A stretch of DNA of 64,000 nucleotides from Streptomyces cynarae. Its GTDB lineage: Bacteria; Actinomycetota; Actinomycetes; Streptomycetales; Streptomycetaceae. This document shows, in pieces, positions 55,880 through 64,000 of the stretch. The notes under the pieces were generated by a model. It did no database searches. It was not told the DNA's origin and was given only the letters and a program-made list of their open reading frames with translations. The position numbers were made by a program, and so were the translations under genes. The stretch spans positions 186,001 to 250,000 of the forward strand of contig NZ_CP106793.1 in assembly GCF_025642135.1 (NCBI RefSeq), in the 5' to 3' direction. Numbering within the stretch: the first letter of the stretch is position 1; each line of letters starts with the position of its first letter.

Positions 55880-58398
55880 CCGGCGGCCTTCCGCGCCGTC
55901 GAGCCGGCGCCGCCGGCTCCCTGGTCGGCAGGACCGGGGGCCGTCCCGACGGGCTCGTCTAGCGGCCACTCCAGCAAGTCGGTCTCGACGAACGGCTGTT
56001 CGGGGTCGAACGGCACCCGGAAGGTCTTGATCTCCGCGGGCCCGAAGTCGGCCTCGACCGAACGGGAGAGCAGCGGCAGGTCGATCGTGGTGCGCACCGC
56101 CTGCCCTGCCGTCTCCACGGCCCTGACCACGAGGGCGTCGCTGTCGTCCTCGTCCCCCTTGACCACGCTGACGACGACCGAGTCCGCCGCCACCTCCACG
56201 AATCCGCTCCGCGTGGGCAGTGGGCCGGGGTGGTAGGTCTCCAGCAGCGGAAAGGCGGGCTGGTTGAGCTGGGCGGCCAGCCGTACCGTGCCGGCGGCGC
56301 GCCAGTCCCCGGCGTGGGGCACCAGACGATAGCGGAACTCCTGGCGGCCCTGGTCGAGGTACTCGTAGACGCCGTCCTCGGCGAGCCCCATCGGCTCGTG
56401 CCAGGCGTAGGCGGGGCTGCGCAACGCGGTCATGCCTATGGTGCCGCCGCGTGCGTCGTGGCCGTACTTGCTGTCGTTGAGCACCGAGAGTCCGGCCCTG
56501 CGCCCGTCGGCCAGCGTGCCGCTGACGTCCACCCACGCCTGGGCGGACTCCTCGGCGCCGTCGGCGGAGCGCTCGATGTGGCCGTAGGGAATCTCGAAGG
56601 TCGCCGACGCGGTGTCGATCGCGGTCGGGAAGCGCAGCTTGAGCAGGCGCAGTCGCTCGTGCCAGTCGACGACCGTGCGCACCTCCAGGTCGCGGGCACC
56701 GGCGGACAGGACCAGTTCCTCGGACAGGGTGGAGTCGCCGTACGTGCTCTCCACGCGGAGCACCGCGCGCACGGGGCCGTGCTCGACGAGGCGCACCCGG
56801 GTGCAGCGGAAGGAGCCGATCTCCTTGTCGTAGGCGTCGACGCGGTGTCCCCAGGTGTCGGAGGGGTCGTCGACGACGACGGCGTGCGGGCCGGGGGCCT
56901 CGGGCAGCAGTTCGGCATCGTTGTCCTTGTCGTACAGGCGGCACAGCCAGCCCGTCGACGGATCGACCTCGACCAGGAGGTGCTCGTTCTCCAGGACGGT
57001 GTCCGTGGCCCGTACGGCCGTGGAGCCGGGTGCGGACTCGCCGGGCAGCACGCGGTAGACGCGGTAGCCCAGCGGCGGCACCTCGGCGCGGAACGCGAGG
57101 CGTCTGCGGCTGCCGGCCATGGTGGCGTACGAGCGCGTGCGCTGTACGGGCACCTCGGCGCCCTCGTCGTCCACCATGCGGGCGGGAGCGTTGCCGGGGA
57201 AGCCGGTGAACTCGAACTCGACGTCCTCGGTGAGCTTCCAGGGGTGCGGGTTGAAGACCACCAGCGGGTACATGTCCGCCTCGGCCGGGATGTCGATGAG
57301 TCGGCTGATCGACTGGACGGCGCGGTTGAAGGCGGTCGCGGCGATCGAGCACGCGTGGCCGTACTGGTCGCGGCTGTCCTCGTAGGCCGGGGCGATGGAC
57401 GTGCCGGCGAGGATGTCGTGGAACTGGTTGAACAGCACCAGTTGCCAGGCCTCGGTCAACTCCGCTCGCGGGTAGGGGATTCCGGCGACGACGCGGGCGA
57501 CGGCCGACCACTTCTCGGCCCGCTGCAGCAGGTTCTCGGCGCGGCGGTTCCAGCGCTTGACGCCGGAGTGCGCCGAGTAGCAGCCCACGCCGTGGTGCTG
57601 AAGCTCGCCGGTGTGGACGGGTATGTCGGCGCGGTCGCGGACGGCGTCGAAGAAGGCCCGGGGATGGCTGAGCGGCAGGCGGGGCAGCCCGCCGAGCTCG
57701 TCGAGCCGGCGGATGCTGTCGAGATTGGCCTTGGTGGGGCCGCCGCCGTGGTTGCCGACACCGTAGAAGATCATCAGCTCGCGTTCGTCCGGCGGCATCA
57801 TGGCAAGGGACTTGTCGATATGGTTGCCGATGTCCGAGCCGGGCGTGCAGTACTCGTGAGGAATCCGGTAGGCGAGGACCCGCGAGCCGTCGGCGGACTC
57901 CCACCAGAAGTGCTGGCCGGGCAGCGGCAGTTCGTGGGGTCCGGGGCGCAGGAACGTGTAGGAGTCGATGCGGCTCTTGCGCAGCAGCTGCGGCAGCGCG
58001 GCGTTGTGTCCGAACGGGTCGACGTTGCAGCCCACAGTGGCCACGATGCCGAAGCGCTCCTGCAGGTACCGCTGCGCGTACAGGGCCTGGCGCACGAAGG
58101 ACTCACCGCCGGGGATGTTGCAGTCGGGTTCGATCCACCAGCCGCCGACGATCTTCCAGCGCCCTTCGGCCACTCGTTTGAGGATGGCCTCGAACAGCTG
58201 GGGGTCGCTCTCCTCGACCCACTTCAGGTAGAGCACGGAGTCGCATGTGAAGACGAAGTCCGGGTACTCGTCCATGCGGTCGATCGCGGACTGGAACGTG
58301 GCCCGTACCTCCTGGTAGCCCTCGGGCCACTGCCAGAGCCAAACAGGGTCTATGTGTGCGTTGCCGACCATGTGCATGGTGCGCTGACGGGGTCGCAT
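55876..58398 (-). CDS. GH38 alpha-mannosidase
   Basis: 840 residues. Catalytic zinc domain: HMVGNAHIDPVWLWQW (His15, Asp17), GGWWIEPDCNIPGGESFVRQ, nucleophile Asp127 in VGCNVDPFGHNAALPQLL, and NQFHDILAGTSIAPAYEDS with the zinc-site His/Asp. Middle helical bundle and C-terminal beta domain (GTIGMTALRSPAYAW, LNQPAFPL, IKTFRVPF) follow. Cytoplasmic type. It would trim alpha-mannosyl residues from imported glycans. Confidence 0.95.
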   Translation of the reverse strand: MRPRQRTMHMVGNAHIDPVWLWQWPEGYQEVRATFQSAIDRMDEYPDFVFTCDSVLYLKWVEESDPQLFEAILKRVAEGRWKIVGGWWIEPDCNIPGGESFVRQALYAQRYLQERFGIVATVGCNVDPFGHNAALPQLLRKSRIDSYTFLRPGPHELPLPGQHFWWESADGSRVLAYRIPHEYCTPGSDIGNHIDKSLAMMPPDERELMIFYGVGNHGGGPTKANLDSIRRLDELGGLPRLPLSHPRAFFDAVRDRADIPVHTGELQHHGVGCYSAHSGVKRWNRRAENLLQRAEKWSAVARVVAGIPYPRAELTEAWQLVLFNQFHDILAGTSIAPAYEDSRDQYGHACSIAATAFNRAVQSISRLIDIPAEADMYPLVVFNPHPWKLTEDVEFEFTGFPGNAPARMVDDEGAEVPVQRTRSYATMAGSRRRLAFRAEVPPLGYRVYRVLPGESAPGSTAVRATDTVLENEHLLVEVDPSTGWLCRLYDKDNDAELLPEAPGPHAVVVDDPSDTWGHRVDAYDKEIGSFRCTRVRLVEHGPVRAVLRVESTYGDSTLSEELVLSAGARDLEVRTVVDWHERLRLLKLRFPTAIDTASATFEIPYGHIERSADGAEESAQAWVDVSGTLADGRRAGLSVLNDSKYGHDARGGTIGMTALRSPAYAWHEPMGLAEDGVYEYLDQGRQEFRYRLVPHAGDWRAAGTVRLAAQLNQPAFPLLETYHPGPLPTRSGFVEVAADSVVVSVVKGDEDDSDALVVRAVETAGQAVRTTIDLPLLSRSVEADFGPAEIKTFRVPFDPEQPFVETDLLEWPLDEPVGTAPGPADQGAGGAGSTARKAAG

Positions 58399-58462
58399 GG
58401 AGTTTCCTCTACTGGGGCGGGCGCCGGTGATCAGGGGCGGTCTCTGCTGCGGGGTGCCAGGG

Positions 58463-59041
58463 TCAGGCGGGTGTTCCCTCGGCGGCCCAGGCGTCGATCT
58501 GTTCGCTGAGCAGGTGCAGAAGCAAAAGGTGCATTTCCTGGGTGCGGGCGGTGGTGGTGGAGGGAACCAGCAGCGCCAGGTCGGCGTGTTCGGCGGCCGG
58601 CCCTCCGTCGCCGCCGCCGAACAGGACGGTGAGGGCACCGCGGTCCCGCGCGGTCTTCAGCCCGCGCACGACGTTCTGGGAACGGCCCGAGGTGGTGAAG
58701 GCGAGAACCATGTCGCCGGGGCCCGCGAACGCTTCGATCTGCCGCGAGAAGAGGTCGTCGAAGTCGTAGTCGTTGCTGATGCAGGTGGTCACGGACGGGT
58801 CGACGGACAGGGCGAGCGCGGGCAGCGGGCGGCGTTCGCGGAGGTAGCGGCCCACGAGCTCCGCGGCCAGGTGCTGGGCGTCGGCCGCGCTGCCGCCGTT
58901 GCCGAAGGTGTACAGCCGCCCGCCGGCCTCGTAGATCGCCACCAGGCGCCGGGAGACCTCGAGCAGCTGCGGCAGGAGTTGCTCGACCCGGCGGGCCAGG
59001 TCGACGTGGTCGGTCAGTTGCTGCCCGGGATCCTTAGCCAT
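58463..59041 (-). CDS. SIS-domain phosphosugar isomerase (GmhA-like)
   Basis: 192 residues: LYTFGNGGSAADAQHLAAELVGRYLRERRPLPALALSVDPSVTTCISNDYDFDDLFSRQIEAFAGPGDMVLAFTTSGRSQNVVRGLKTARDRGALTVLFGG. The GNGGSAADA and TTSGRSxN phosphate-binding motifs are those of sedoheptulose-7-phosphate isomerase and relatives. In a mannose operon it might isomerise a hexose or heptose phosphate. It overlaps the ROK gene by 8 bases. Confidence 0.92.
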   Translation of the reverse strand: MAKDPGQQLTDHVDLARRVEQLLPQLLEVSRRLVAIYEAGGRLYTFGNGGSAADAQHLAAELVGRYLRERRPLPALALSVDPSVTTCISNDYDFDDLFSRQIEAFAGPGDMVLAFTTSGRSQNVVRGLKTARDRGALTVLFGGGDGGPAAEHADLALLVPSTTTARTQEMHLLLLHLLSEQIDAWAAEGTPA

Positions 59042-60060
59042 GGAGGCGGTTTCCTTCCGGTCCTGTGGTGGTGGTGACGACTCGTTCGAAGGCCACGGCT
59101 GCCGCACCGACGACGCCGACCCGGTCGCCGCTGCGGGCCGGTTCGATGCGCACCGCGCGCGCGGCCGGGCCCATGGCCCATTCGCGCACGATGCGGCGCA
59201 CGGGGGCCAGGAGCTGCTCGCCCGCGCGCGTGACGCCGCCGCCGAGGACGACGAGTTCGGGTTCGAAGACGTTGACGAGGGAGGTGACTCCGCCGGCCAG
59301 CGCTTGGGTGGTGGCGACCCATACCTGGGTGGCGACAGCATCTCCGGCGGCGGCCTCCCGGGAGACGTCGGCCGCGGTGAGGGCGAGCACGCGGAGAGCG
59401 TGGTCGGCGGCCGGCGGCCTCGGCCTCGGCGACCGCCTCGCGGGCCCGTTCGGCGATGGACGTGCCGGAGACGTAGGCCTCCAGGCAGCCCGTGCGCCCG
59501 CAGCCGCGGCAGTGCCGACCGTTCCGGTCGACCGTCACGTGCCCCAGTTCTCCGCCGTTGCCCGCGGCCCCGCGGTAGGTGCAGCCGCCGACCACGATGC
59601 CGCCGCCGACGCCGGTGGAGACGGTCAGGTAGATCATGTGGCGGGTACCGCGGCCGGCACCGAAACGGTGCTCCCCCGCCGCGGCCGCGGTGGCGTCGTT
59701 GTCGAGGACGGCCGGGAGCCCGTACTGGTCCTCGGTCAACTGGGCGATCGGTACGTCGATCCAGCCGGGCAAGTGCGGGGGGCAGAGCAGCAGGCCCGCC
59801 TCCGGGTCGAGCGGGCCGCCGCAGCCTATGCCGACGGCGGCGACCCGCTCCGGGGCGAGCCCGGACTCGTCCATCGCCTTGTGTCCCAGATCGAACAGGC
59901 GGGCCAGGACCGCCTGGACGCCCTCCTGAACCAGCGTGGGCGTGACGAAGAAGGAACGGACCGTTCCGTCGGCGCCGACGACCCCTGCCGCCAGCTTGGT
60001 GCCGCCGATGTCCAGGCCCAGGACCGCCGAGGTGGCTTCCGCAGCTTCGGAGTTGTGCAT
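59034..60060 (-). pseudogene. ROK-family sugar kinase, frameshifted
   Basis: MHNSEAAEATSAVLGLDIGGTKLAAGVVGADG, VAAVGIGCGGPLDPEAGLLLCPPHLPGW, LDNDATAAAAGEHRFGAGRGTRHMIYLTVSTGVGGGIVVGG, and the ROK zinc motif GHVTVDRNGRHCRGCGRTGCLEAYVSG; then, after a frame change near 59400, LALTAADVSREAAAGDAVATQVWVATTQALAGGVTSLVNVFEPELVVLGGGVTRAGEQLL. No N-terminal HTH, so a kinase (glucokinase or ManNAc kinase-like) and not a NagC-type repressor. Frame loss is in a GC-rich stretch; otherwise intact. Confidence 0.85.
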
Positions 60061-60120
60061 CGCTGCCACAGACCTTCCGTCCGTAGTCGTTGTGCCCGTG
60101 TGGTGACGCAGCACTGGCCA

Positions 60121-60140
60121 ATGTGGCATCGTTCCCACAT
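60121..60140. promoter_or_regulatory. Inverted repeat upstream of the ROK-mannosidase operon
   Basis: ATGTGG, 8-base spacer, CCACAT, 60 bases before the ROK start. It is the only clear palindrome in the 131-base gap that separates the two sugar operons. It does not resemble the DasR dre box. Confidence 0.5.
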
Positions 60141-60191
60141 GAGAACGTACCCATGTCGTCCAGGCCCGTCAACAAGCAGGGCGGCAAGTGA

Positions 60192-61019
60192 TCAAGAGCC
60201 CAACTGACGTGTGGTGCCCACGGATCCGGTGACCGCCGTACCGGCGGCCGCCGGGTCTGTCCACAACTCCGCCTGACGGGCCGCGTGCAGGATCGTCGCG
60301 GGCCAGTCGGGCTCCCACCGACTGGTGGCCAGCACGCGCGCGACGCTCTTCGCCTTGTCCGCTCCGGTCGCCACGAGCCGCACACGCCTGGACAACCCGG
60401 CGATCGTCGCCGGGCCCACGCTGATCCCCCGACGCGGCACCTGGTCCAGTGCCCCGAAGTGGGGGAACGTCGCCAGATTGTCGCGTCGGGTGGACTCGGC
60501 GAGACGCACCACACGCGTGCCCTCGGCGATCCCGGAGCCCGGCGGGTTGAACGCGACGTGGCCGTCGGAGGCGCCGGTGGCCAACAGGAACAGGTCGATT
60601 CCGCCGGCCGCCGCGATGCGCTCGTCGTATCGCGGCGGGTCGCCGGGATCCGGAACCCATACGTGGTCGTTCGGGATGCCGCGCCCCGGGCCCACGGCCC
60701 GACTCCAGGGCGCAGCGATCCGCAGGCGGGCAAAGCGCTCGCAACTGTGCAGCGCCTCGGCCGGCACACGGCGCACCGGTTCGGACACATCGTCCAGGTA
60801 GTCGTCCATCATCACGATCACCACGTGCGACAGGTCCATCGGCGCGGACCGCAGCCGACCGGCGACGGCATCGTACGTGCTCGTCAGGCTGCGCCCGCCG
60901 GGGCAACCGAGCAGGTAGCGACGGCCCCGTGCCGCGGCTTCGGCCATGCCGGTGACGATCTCGGCGGCGAGAGCCGCGCCGAGCGCTTCCGCGTCCGGGT
61001 ACACCTTGAGCAGGCTCAT
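60192..61019 (-). CDS. NagB-like glucosamine-6-phosphate deaminase/isomerase family
   Basis: 275 residues from MSLLKVYPDAEALGAALAAEIV. NagB/6-phosphogluconolactonase fold: LLGCPGGRSLTSTYDAVAG, VVIVMMDDYLDDVSEPV (the DD of the active site), DLFLLATGASDGHVAFNPPGSG (usually GxxxGHIAFNEPG) and GISVGPATIAGLSRRVRLVATGADKAKSVARVL. Likely converts an amino- or ketose-phosphate to fructose-6-phosphate. Together with the adjacent kinase and GH4 it suggests amino sugar use. Confidence 0.85.
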   Translation of the reverse strand: MSLLKVYPDAEALGAALAAEIVTGMAEAAARGRRYLLGCPGGRSLTSTYDAVAGRLRSAPMDLSHVVIVMMDDYLDDVSEPVRRVPAEALHSCERFARLRIAAPWSRAVGPGRGIPNDHVWVPDPGDPPRYDERIAAAGGIDLFLLATGASDGHVAFNPPGSGIAEGTRVVRLAESTRRDNLATFPHFGALDQVPRRGISVGPATIAGLSRRVRLVATGADKAKSVARVLATSRWEPDWPATILHAARQAELWTDPAAAGTAVTGSVGTTRQLGS

Positions 61020-61053
61020 GACGTCATGTCCTCCGCCTCGGTCGTGCACGGCA

Positions 61054-62055
61054 TCACTCCGCCGCCGTCATACGGGGTTTCGCGTCCAGGAAGGCACGGC
61101 ATACGGTCTTCTCGGAGACGACCGCCGCCACCTGGTCCAACCCGAGCAGCGCGGCACCGGCCACGGGGGGCGCGTCGGGAACGCCGATCCGGAACTCCTC
61201 CTCCAGGCCGGGAGCGGCCGCGCGGACCGCGGCGAGCATCCGGCCGTCCGGGTCCGCGAACAGTCCCCCTCCGAGTACCAGGCTCCAGGGGAAGGAGGTC
61301 GGCGCGAACTGGCGGCGTGCGGTGCGCGCCAGGGTGGCGACCTCCACGGCCAGGCGCTCCACGAGGGTGAAGGCCACCGGATCGCCGTCGTGGGCGTGGG
61401 AGAGCACCACCGGGACCAGCACGTCCAACTGGCGTTCCGTCAGGTCACCGGCCACAAGCCGCTCGGCGATCTCCCGGACGGACGCGACCGCGTAACGTGC
61501 GCAGATCGCCTGCCGCAGCGCGGTGGCCGGGCCGCGACCATCCTCGGCCCGCGCCGCAGCCCGGACCGCCTCCCGGGCCAGGAGGTCGCCCGCACCGCTG
61601 AGGTCGCCGCTCTGCCAGCCCAACCCGGGAAACTCGAAACGGCGGTCGTCATCGGCGCGGGCGACGCACTTCAGTCCCGCGCCGCACACGACAGCCACCG
61701 CGGGGGCGTCCTGCGTGGCACCGGTACGCAGCAGGGCCCAGGCATCGTTGCGGACCTCCACCGAGCCCCAGACCCGGCCGGCCGTCAGGGCCGTGTGCAG
61801 CGCTTCCACCTGTCCGGGCAGATCGGCGCCGGCCAGACAGCAGGCGGCATGCGCGACGGCGAGTTGGGCCGGACCCAGTCCGGCGTCGTATGCGGCGACA
61901 GTGGCCAGCCGGGTGACGACGGCGGCGGTCCGTCCCGGCCCGAGGGCGCTGCCGGGGCCGCGCACCCAGGACAGCAGGGCTCCGTCCTCATTCACCAGCG
62001 CCACATCGGTCTTGGAGTTGCCACCGTCGACCGCGACGACGAGACGGGCCATCAT
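61054..62055 (-). CDS. BadF/BadG-type kinase (N-acetylglucosamine kinase-like)
   Basis: 333 residues: MMARLVVAVDGGNSKTDVALVNEDGALLSWVRGPGSALGP (phosphate-1), AVVCGAGLKCVARADDDRRFEFPGLGWQSGDLSGAGDLLAREAVRAAARAEDGRGP and SLVLGGGLFADPDGRMLAAV. Eukaryotic-type NAGK family of the ASKHA superfamily. It phosphorylates an amino sugar or hexose. ATGATG start overlaps the GH4 stop by four bases. Confidence 0.88.
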   Translation of the reverse strand: MMARLVVAVDGGNSKTDVALVNEDGALLSWVRGPGSALGPGRTAAVVTRLATVAAYDAGLGPAQLAVAHAACCLAGADLPGQVEALHTALTAGRVWGSVEVRNDAWALLRTGATQDAPAVAVVCGAGLKCVARADDDRRFEFPGLGWQSGDLSGAGDLLAREAVRAAARAEDGRGPATALRQAICARYAVASVREIAERLVAGDLTERQLDVLVPVVLSHAHDGDPVAFTLVERLAVEVATLARTARRQFAPTSFPWSLVLGGGLFADPDGRMLAAVRAAAPGLEEEFRIGVPDAPPVAGAALLGLDQVAAVVSEKTVCRAFLDAKPRMTAAE

Positions 62056-63311
62056 GCCGCCCACGGCAGGTGGTCGCGGTTGGCGGCCACGATCAGGTCG
62101 GTCAGCCGGTCGGCGACGGCATGCTGACCGATCAACGGGTGCGCCAACAGGGCGCGGAACACCCGGTCGCGGCCACCGTGCACGGCAGCGTCCAGCGCCA
62201 GGTGCTCGTAGGCCGTGACGTGTGCGACAAGCCCGGCGATCAACGGTTCGAGCGGCTCCACCGGCTGGGCCACCGCTCCGTCGGCGGTGACGGTCGCGGG
62301 CACTTCGATGACGGCGTCGGCGGGCAGGAACGGCAGCGTCGTGCCGTTGCGGACGTTGACGACGTGGGTGCGATGGTCGCCGTGGCGCAGCGAGGCCATC
62401 AGATCCAGCGCGGCGTCCGCGTAGAAGGCACCGCCCCGCCGGGTCAGCAGCTCGGGCTTGGTGTTCACCCGCTCGTCGGCGTACCGGTCCAGCAGCTCGT
62501 CCTCGATCTCCATGACTTCCTGGGCGCGGACGCCGTCCTTCTGCTGCCGGACGACGACCTCGTCATGGCTGTAGTAGTAGTGCAGGTAGTACGACGGCAC
62601 AGAGCCGAGGCGACGGACGAGGTCGGCGGGAAGCCCCGTGGCCGGGGCCACCCGATGCCCGTGTTCGGCGAGCAGGCGCGGCAGCACGTCGGTGCCGTCG
62701 AGCAGCACCCGCCGCTCCCAGGTCAGGTGGTTGAGGCCCACATGGTCGAGTGCGATGCGGTCAGGGGCGACACCGAGCACCTCGGCGAAGTGCCGCTGGA
62801 AGACCGCCGCCGCGCTGCACAGCCCGACCACGCGCCGGTGTCCCGCCTCCAGCAGGGCGCGGGTGACGATGCCGACCGGGTTGGTGAAGTCGATCAGCCA
62901 TGCGGTCGGGTTGACGGCCCGTACCCGCTCGGCGATGTCGAGCATCACCGGCACCGTCCGCAGCGCCTTGGCCAGCCCGCCGGCGCCCGTCGTCTCCTGC
63001 CCCAGGCAGTCGCAGCGCAGCGGCAGGGTCTCGTCCCGCAGGCGCGCGGCCTGCCCGCCGACGCGCAGCTGCACGAGCACGATGTCGGCACCCTCCGCCG
63101 CCCCGCCGAGGTCGGTGTGGGTGGTGACGGTGGCCGGATGACCGCCGGCGGACAGCATCCGACGGCTCATCCCCGCGAGCAGGCCCAGCCGGTCGTCCGA
63201 GACGTCCTGCAGGGCCAGTTCCGTGACCTCCAGGCGATCCCGCAGGCGTATCAGGCCGTCGACGATTTCCGGGGTGTACGTCGACCCGCCCCCGATGATG
63301 GTCAGCTTCAC
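62052..63311 (-). CDS. GH4 6-phospho-beta-glucosidase-type enzyme
   Basis: 419 residues. NAD-binding start MKLTIIGGGSTYTPEIVDGLI, DIVLVQLRVGGQAARLRDETLPL, GLAKALRTVPVMLDIAERVRAVNPTAWLIDFTNPVGIVTRALLE, metal-site Cys in VGLCSAAAVFQRHF and His in HVGLNHLTW. GH4 enzymes cleave phospho-glycosides by NAD- and Mn-dependent redox elimination. A phosphorylated disaccharide substrate implies either PTS import or the neighbouring kinases. Confidence 0.93.
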   Translation of the reverse strand: MKLTIIGGGSTYTPEIVDGLIRLRDRLEVTELALQDVSDDRLGLLAGMSRRMLSAGGHPATVTTHTDLGGAAEGADIVLVQLRVGGQAARLRDETLPLRCDCLGQETTGAGGLAKALRTVPVMLDIAERVRAVNPTAWLIDFTNPVGIVTRALLEAGHRRVVGLCSAAAVFQRHFAEVLGVAPDRIALDHVGLNHLTWERRVLLDGTDVLPRLLAEHGHRVAPATGLPADLVRRLGSVPSYYLHYYYSHDEVVVRQQKDGVRAQEVMEIEDELLDRYADERVNTKPELLTRRGGAFYADAALDLMASLRHGDHRTHVVNVRNGTTLPFLPADAVIEVPATVTADGAVAQPVEPLEPLIAGLVAHVTAYEHLALDAAVHGGRDRVFRALLAHPLIGQHAVADRLTDLIVAANRDHLPWAA

Positions 63312-63395
63312 GAACTCCCTTTCGGGCCGCGCACGGCGGCCGGGTTCTCGTCACGCCGCAGCTTCACGTCCGGGGCGTTTTTCCGGCCCATGCGC

Positions 63396-64000
63396 TCAGC
63401 CCTTGCGACCCTGGGTGGCGATGCCGTCGATGATGTGCCGTTGGGCGAAGGCAAAGATGATGATCATGGGGATCGTGGCGATCAGGCTGGCCGTCGCGAT
63501 GATCTCCCAGTGCTGTTCCCCGCCGTTGCCGAAGGTGTCGATGATCGACTTCAGACCGCGGGGAATCGTGAACAACGAAGTGTCCTGCAGATACACCAGT
63601 GGCCGGAGCAGATCGCTCCAACTGGCCTGGATCTCGAAGACGAAGACGATCGCCAGAGCGGGCCGGGACAGCGGTAGGGCGATGCGCCAGAACAGCCCGA
63701 AGAAGCTGCAGCCGTCAACACGTGCGGCTTCGAACATCTCCCGGGGCAGTGACAGGAAGAACTGGCGCAGCAGGAAAATGTAGAACGACGAGCCGAAGAT
63801 GTTCTGCGCCCACAGCGGCACCTGGGTTCCGGTCAGGCCCAGGTGGTCCCAGACCAGATAGACGGGGATCAGGGTGACCGCCTGGGGCAGCATCATGGTG
63901 CCGAGCACCAGCCCGAACAGCACGTTGCGCCCGGGAAACCGGAAGTACGCGAAGCCGAACGCCACCAGGGCGCTGCTGAGCGTCACTGTCACGGCCGCCG
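63396..64000 (-). CDS. Carbohydrate ABC transporter permease (MalG type), partial
   Basis: The 5' end is outside the window. About 200 residues are visible: FGLVLGTMMLPQAVTLIPVYLVWDHLGLTGTQVPLWAQNIFGSSFYIFLLRQFFLSLPREMFEAARVDGCSFFGLFWRIALPLSRPALAIVFVFEIQASWSDLLRPLVYLQD, with the cytoplasmic EAA loop EAARVDG...LPL that docks the ATPase (MsiK in Streptomyces). C-terminal helix MIIIFAFAQRHIIDGIATQGRKG is complete. Imports a sugar for the enzymes encoded downstream. Confidence 0.93.
   Translation of the reverse strand, partial: AAVTVTLSSALVAFGFAYFRFPGRNVLFGLVLGTMMLPQAVTLIPVYLVWDHLGLTGTQVPLWAQNIFGSSFYIFLLRQFFLSLPREMFEAARVDGCSFFGLFWRIALPLSRPALAIVFVFEIQASWSDLLRPLVYLQDTSLFTIPRGLKSIIDTFGNGGEQHWEIIATASLIATIPMIIIFAFAQRHIIDGIATQGRKG

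Noticed and set aside
53285..57904. A single open frame of more than 1500 codons on the minus strand
   Set aside because: Only the part from 55879 downward is GH2; the upstream part is the out-of-frame shadow of the GH38 gene and is Arg/Pro-rich.
60061..60191. DasR (dre) box in front of the amino-sugar genes
   Set aside because: No ACTGGTCTAGACCAGT-like sequence is present; the palindrome there has ATGTGG/CCACAT arms.
58463..60790. A long frame continuing upstream of the SIS gene
   Set aside because: The extra N-terminal 580 residues are antisense or frame shadows of the ROK and NagB-like genes with no domain character.

Overview
This window is very GC-rich DNA with frequent GTG starts, many ATGA/GTGA start-stop overlaps, and protein families typical of Streptomyces or a close filamentous actinomycete (DUF6233-like, GlxA/AraC regulator, LLM flavoenzyme, bacterial terpene synthase, abundant TetR regulators). 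The many decayed transposase pieces and scattered metabolic islands look like an accessory chromosome arm. No rRNA, tRNA or CRISPR was seen.

Layout. 1-5.1 kb: the start of an alpha/beta hydrolase, an orphan VapB-like antitoxin whose stop codon abuts a broken IS5-family element, an SDR/TetR divergent pair and a thioesterase-TetR pair; each regulatory region holds a clear palindrome. 5.1-11.7 kb: an IS graveyard (Tn3, ISAs1 and IS5 pieces, plus tails of an acyl-CoA synthetase, a universal stress protein and an MFS carrier) around a HEAT-repeat protein, a signal-less solute-binding protein and a membrane protein. 11.7-16.6 kb: a persulfide/sulfite island with two CstR-like sensors, a CstB-like persulfide dioxygenase-rhodanese, two more rhodaneses and a TauE-type exporter, with four ATACCC/GGGTAT operators. 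16.8-27.8 kb: mixed accessory genes (SUKH protein, methyltransferase, dienelactone hydrolase with GlxA regulator, DUF2867 and cupin, GNAT, membrane protein-XRE-dehydrogenase operon) among gene remnants. 27.9-32.9 kb: a coupled set of P-loop NTPase, HExxH metalloprotein and ABC exporter, preceded by frameshifted membrane and cupredoxin genes. 33.5-36.8 kb: integrase and recombinase scars and an LLM oxidoreductase.

37.15-40.05 kb is the most striking part: a tightly coupled Ser/Thr kinase-TPR gene, a small protein matching the EACC1 type (effector-associated constant component 1), and a caspase-like protease-TPR gene, bracketed by integrase and IS110 debris. It reads as a cell-suicide or anti-invader conflict cassette. 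It is followed by a terpene synthase next to an ABC-2 transporter (41-43.7 kb), and small genes including a NUDIX hydrolase.

45.6-64 kb is a sugar and glycan utilisation region, almost all on the minus strand: GH13 alpha-glucosidase, DUF1537 kinase (broken), Asp/Glu-type racemase, LacD/YihT-type aldolase, FGGY kinase, a helical-toroid glycosidase-like protein, GH2 beta-mannosidase-like, GH38 alpha-mannosidase, SIS isomerase, ROK protein, NagB-like deaminase, BadF/NAGK-like kinase, GH4 glycosidase and a MalG-type sugar ABC permease that runs off the end. Together they would import oligosaccharides, trim alpha- and beta-mannosidic and phosphorylated sugars, phosphorylate the products and feed central metabolism.

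Several otherwise well-preserved genes carry single-base frameshifts (DUF302, DUF1537, the toroid glycosidase, ROK, DUF6233, cupredoxin). These are either true decay or assembly errors; the window alone cannot tell.
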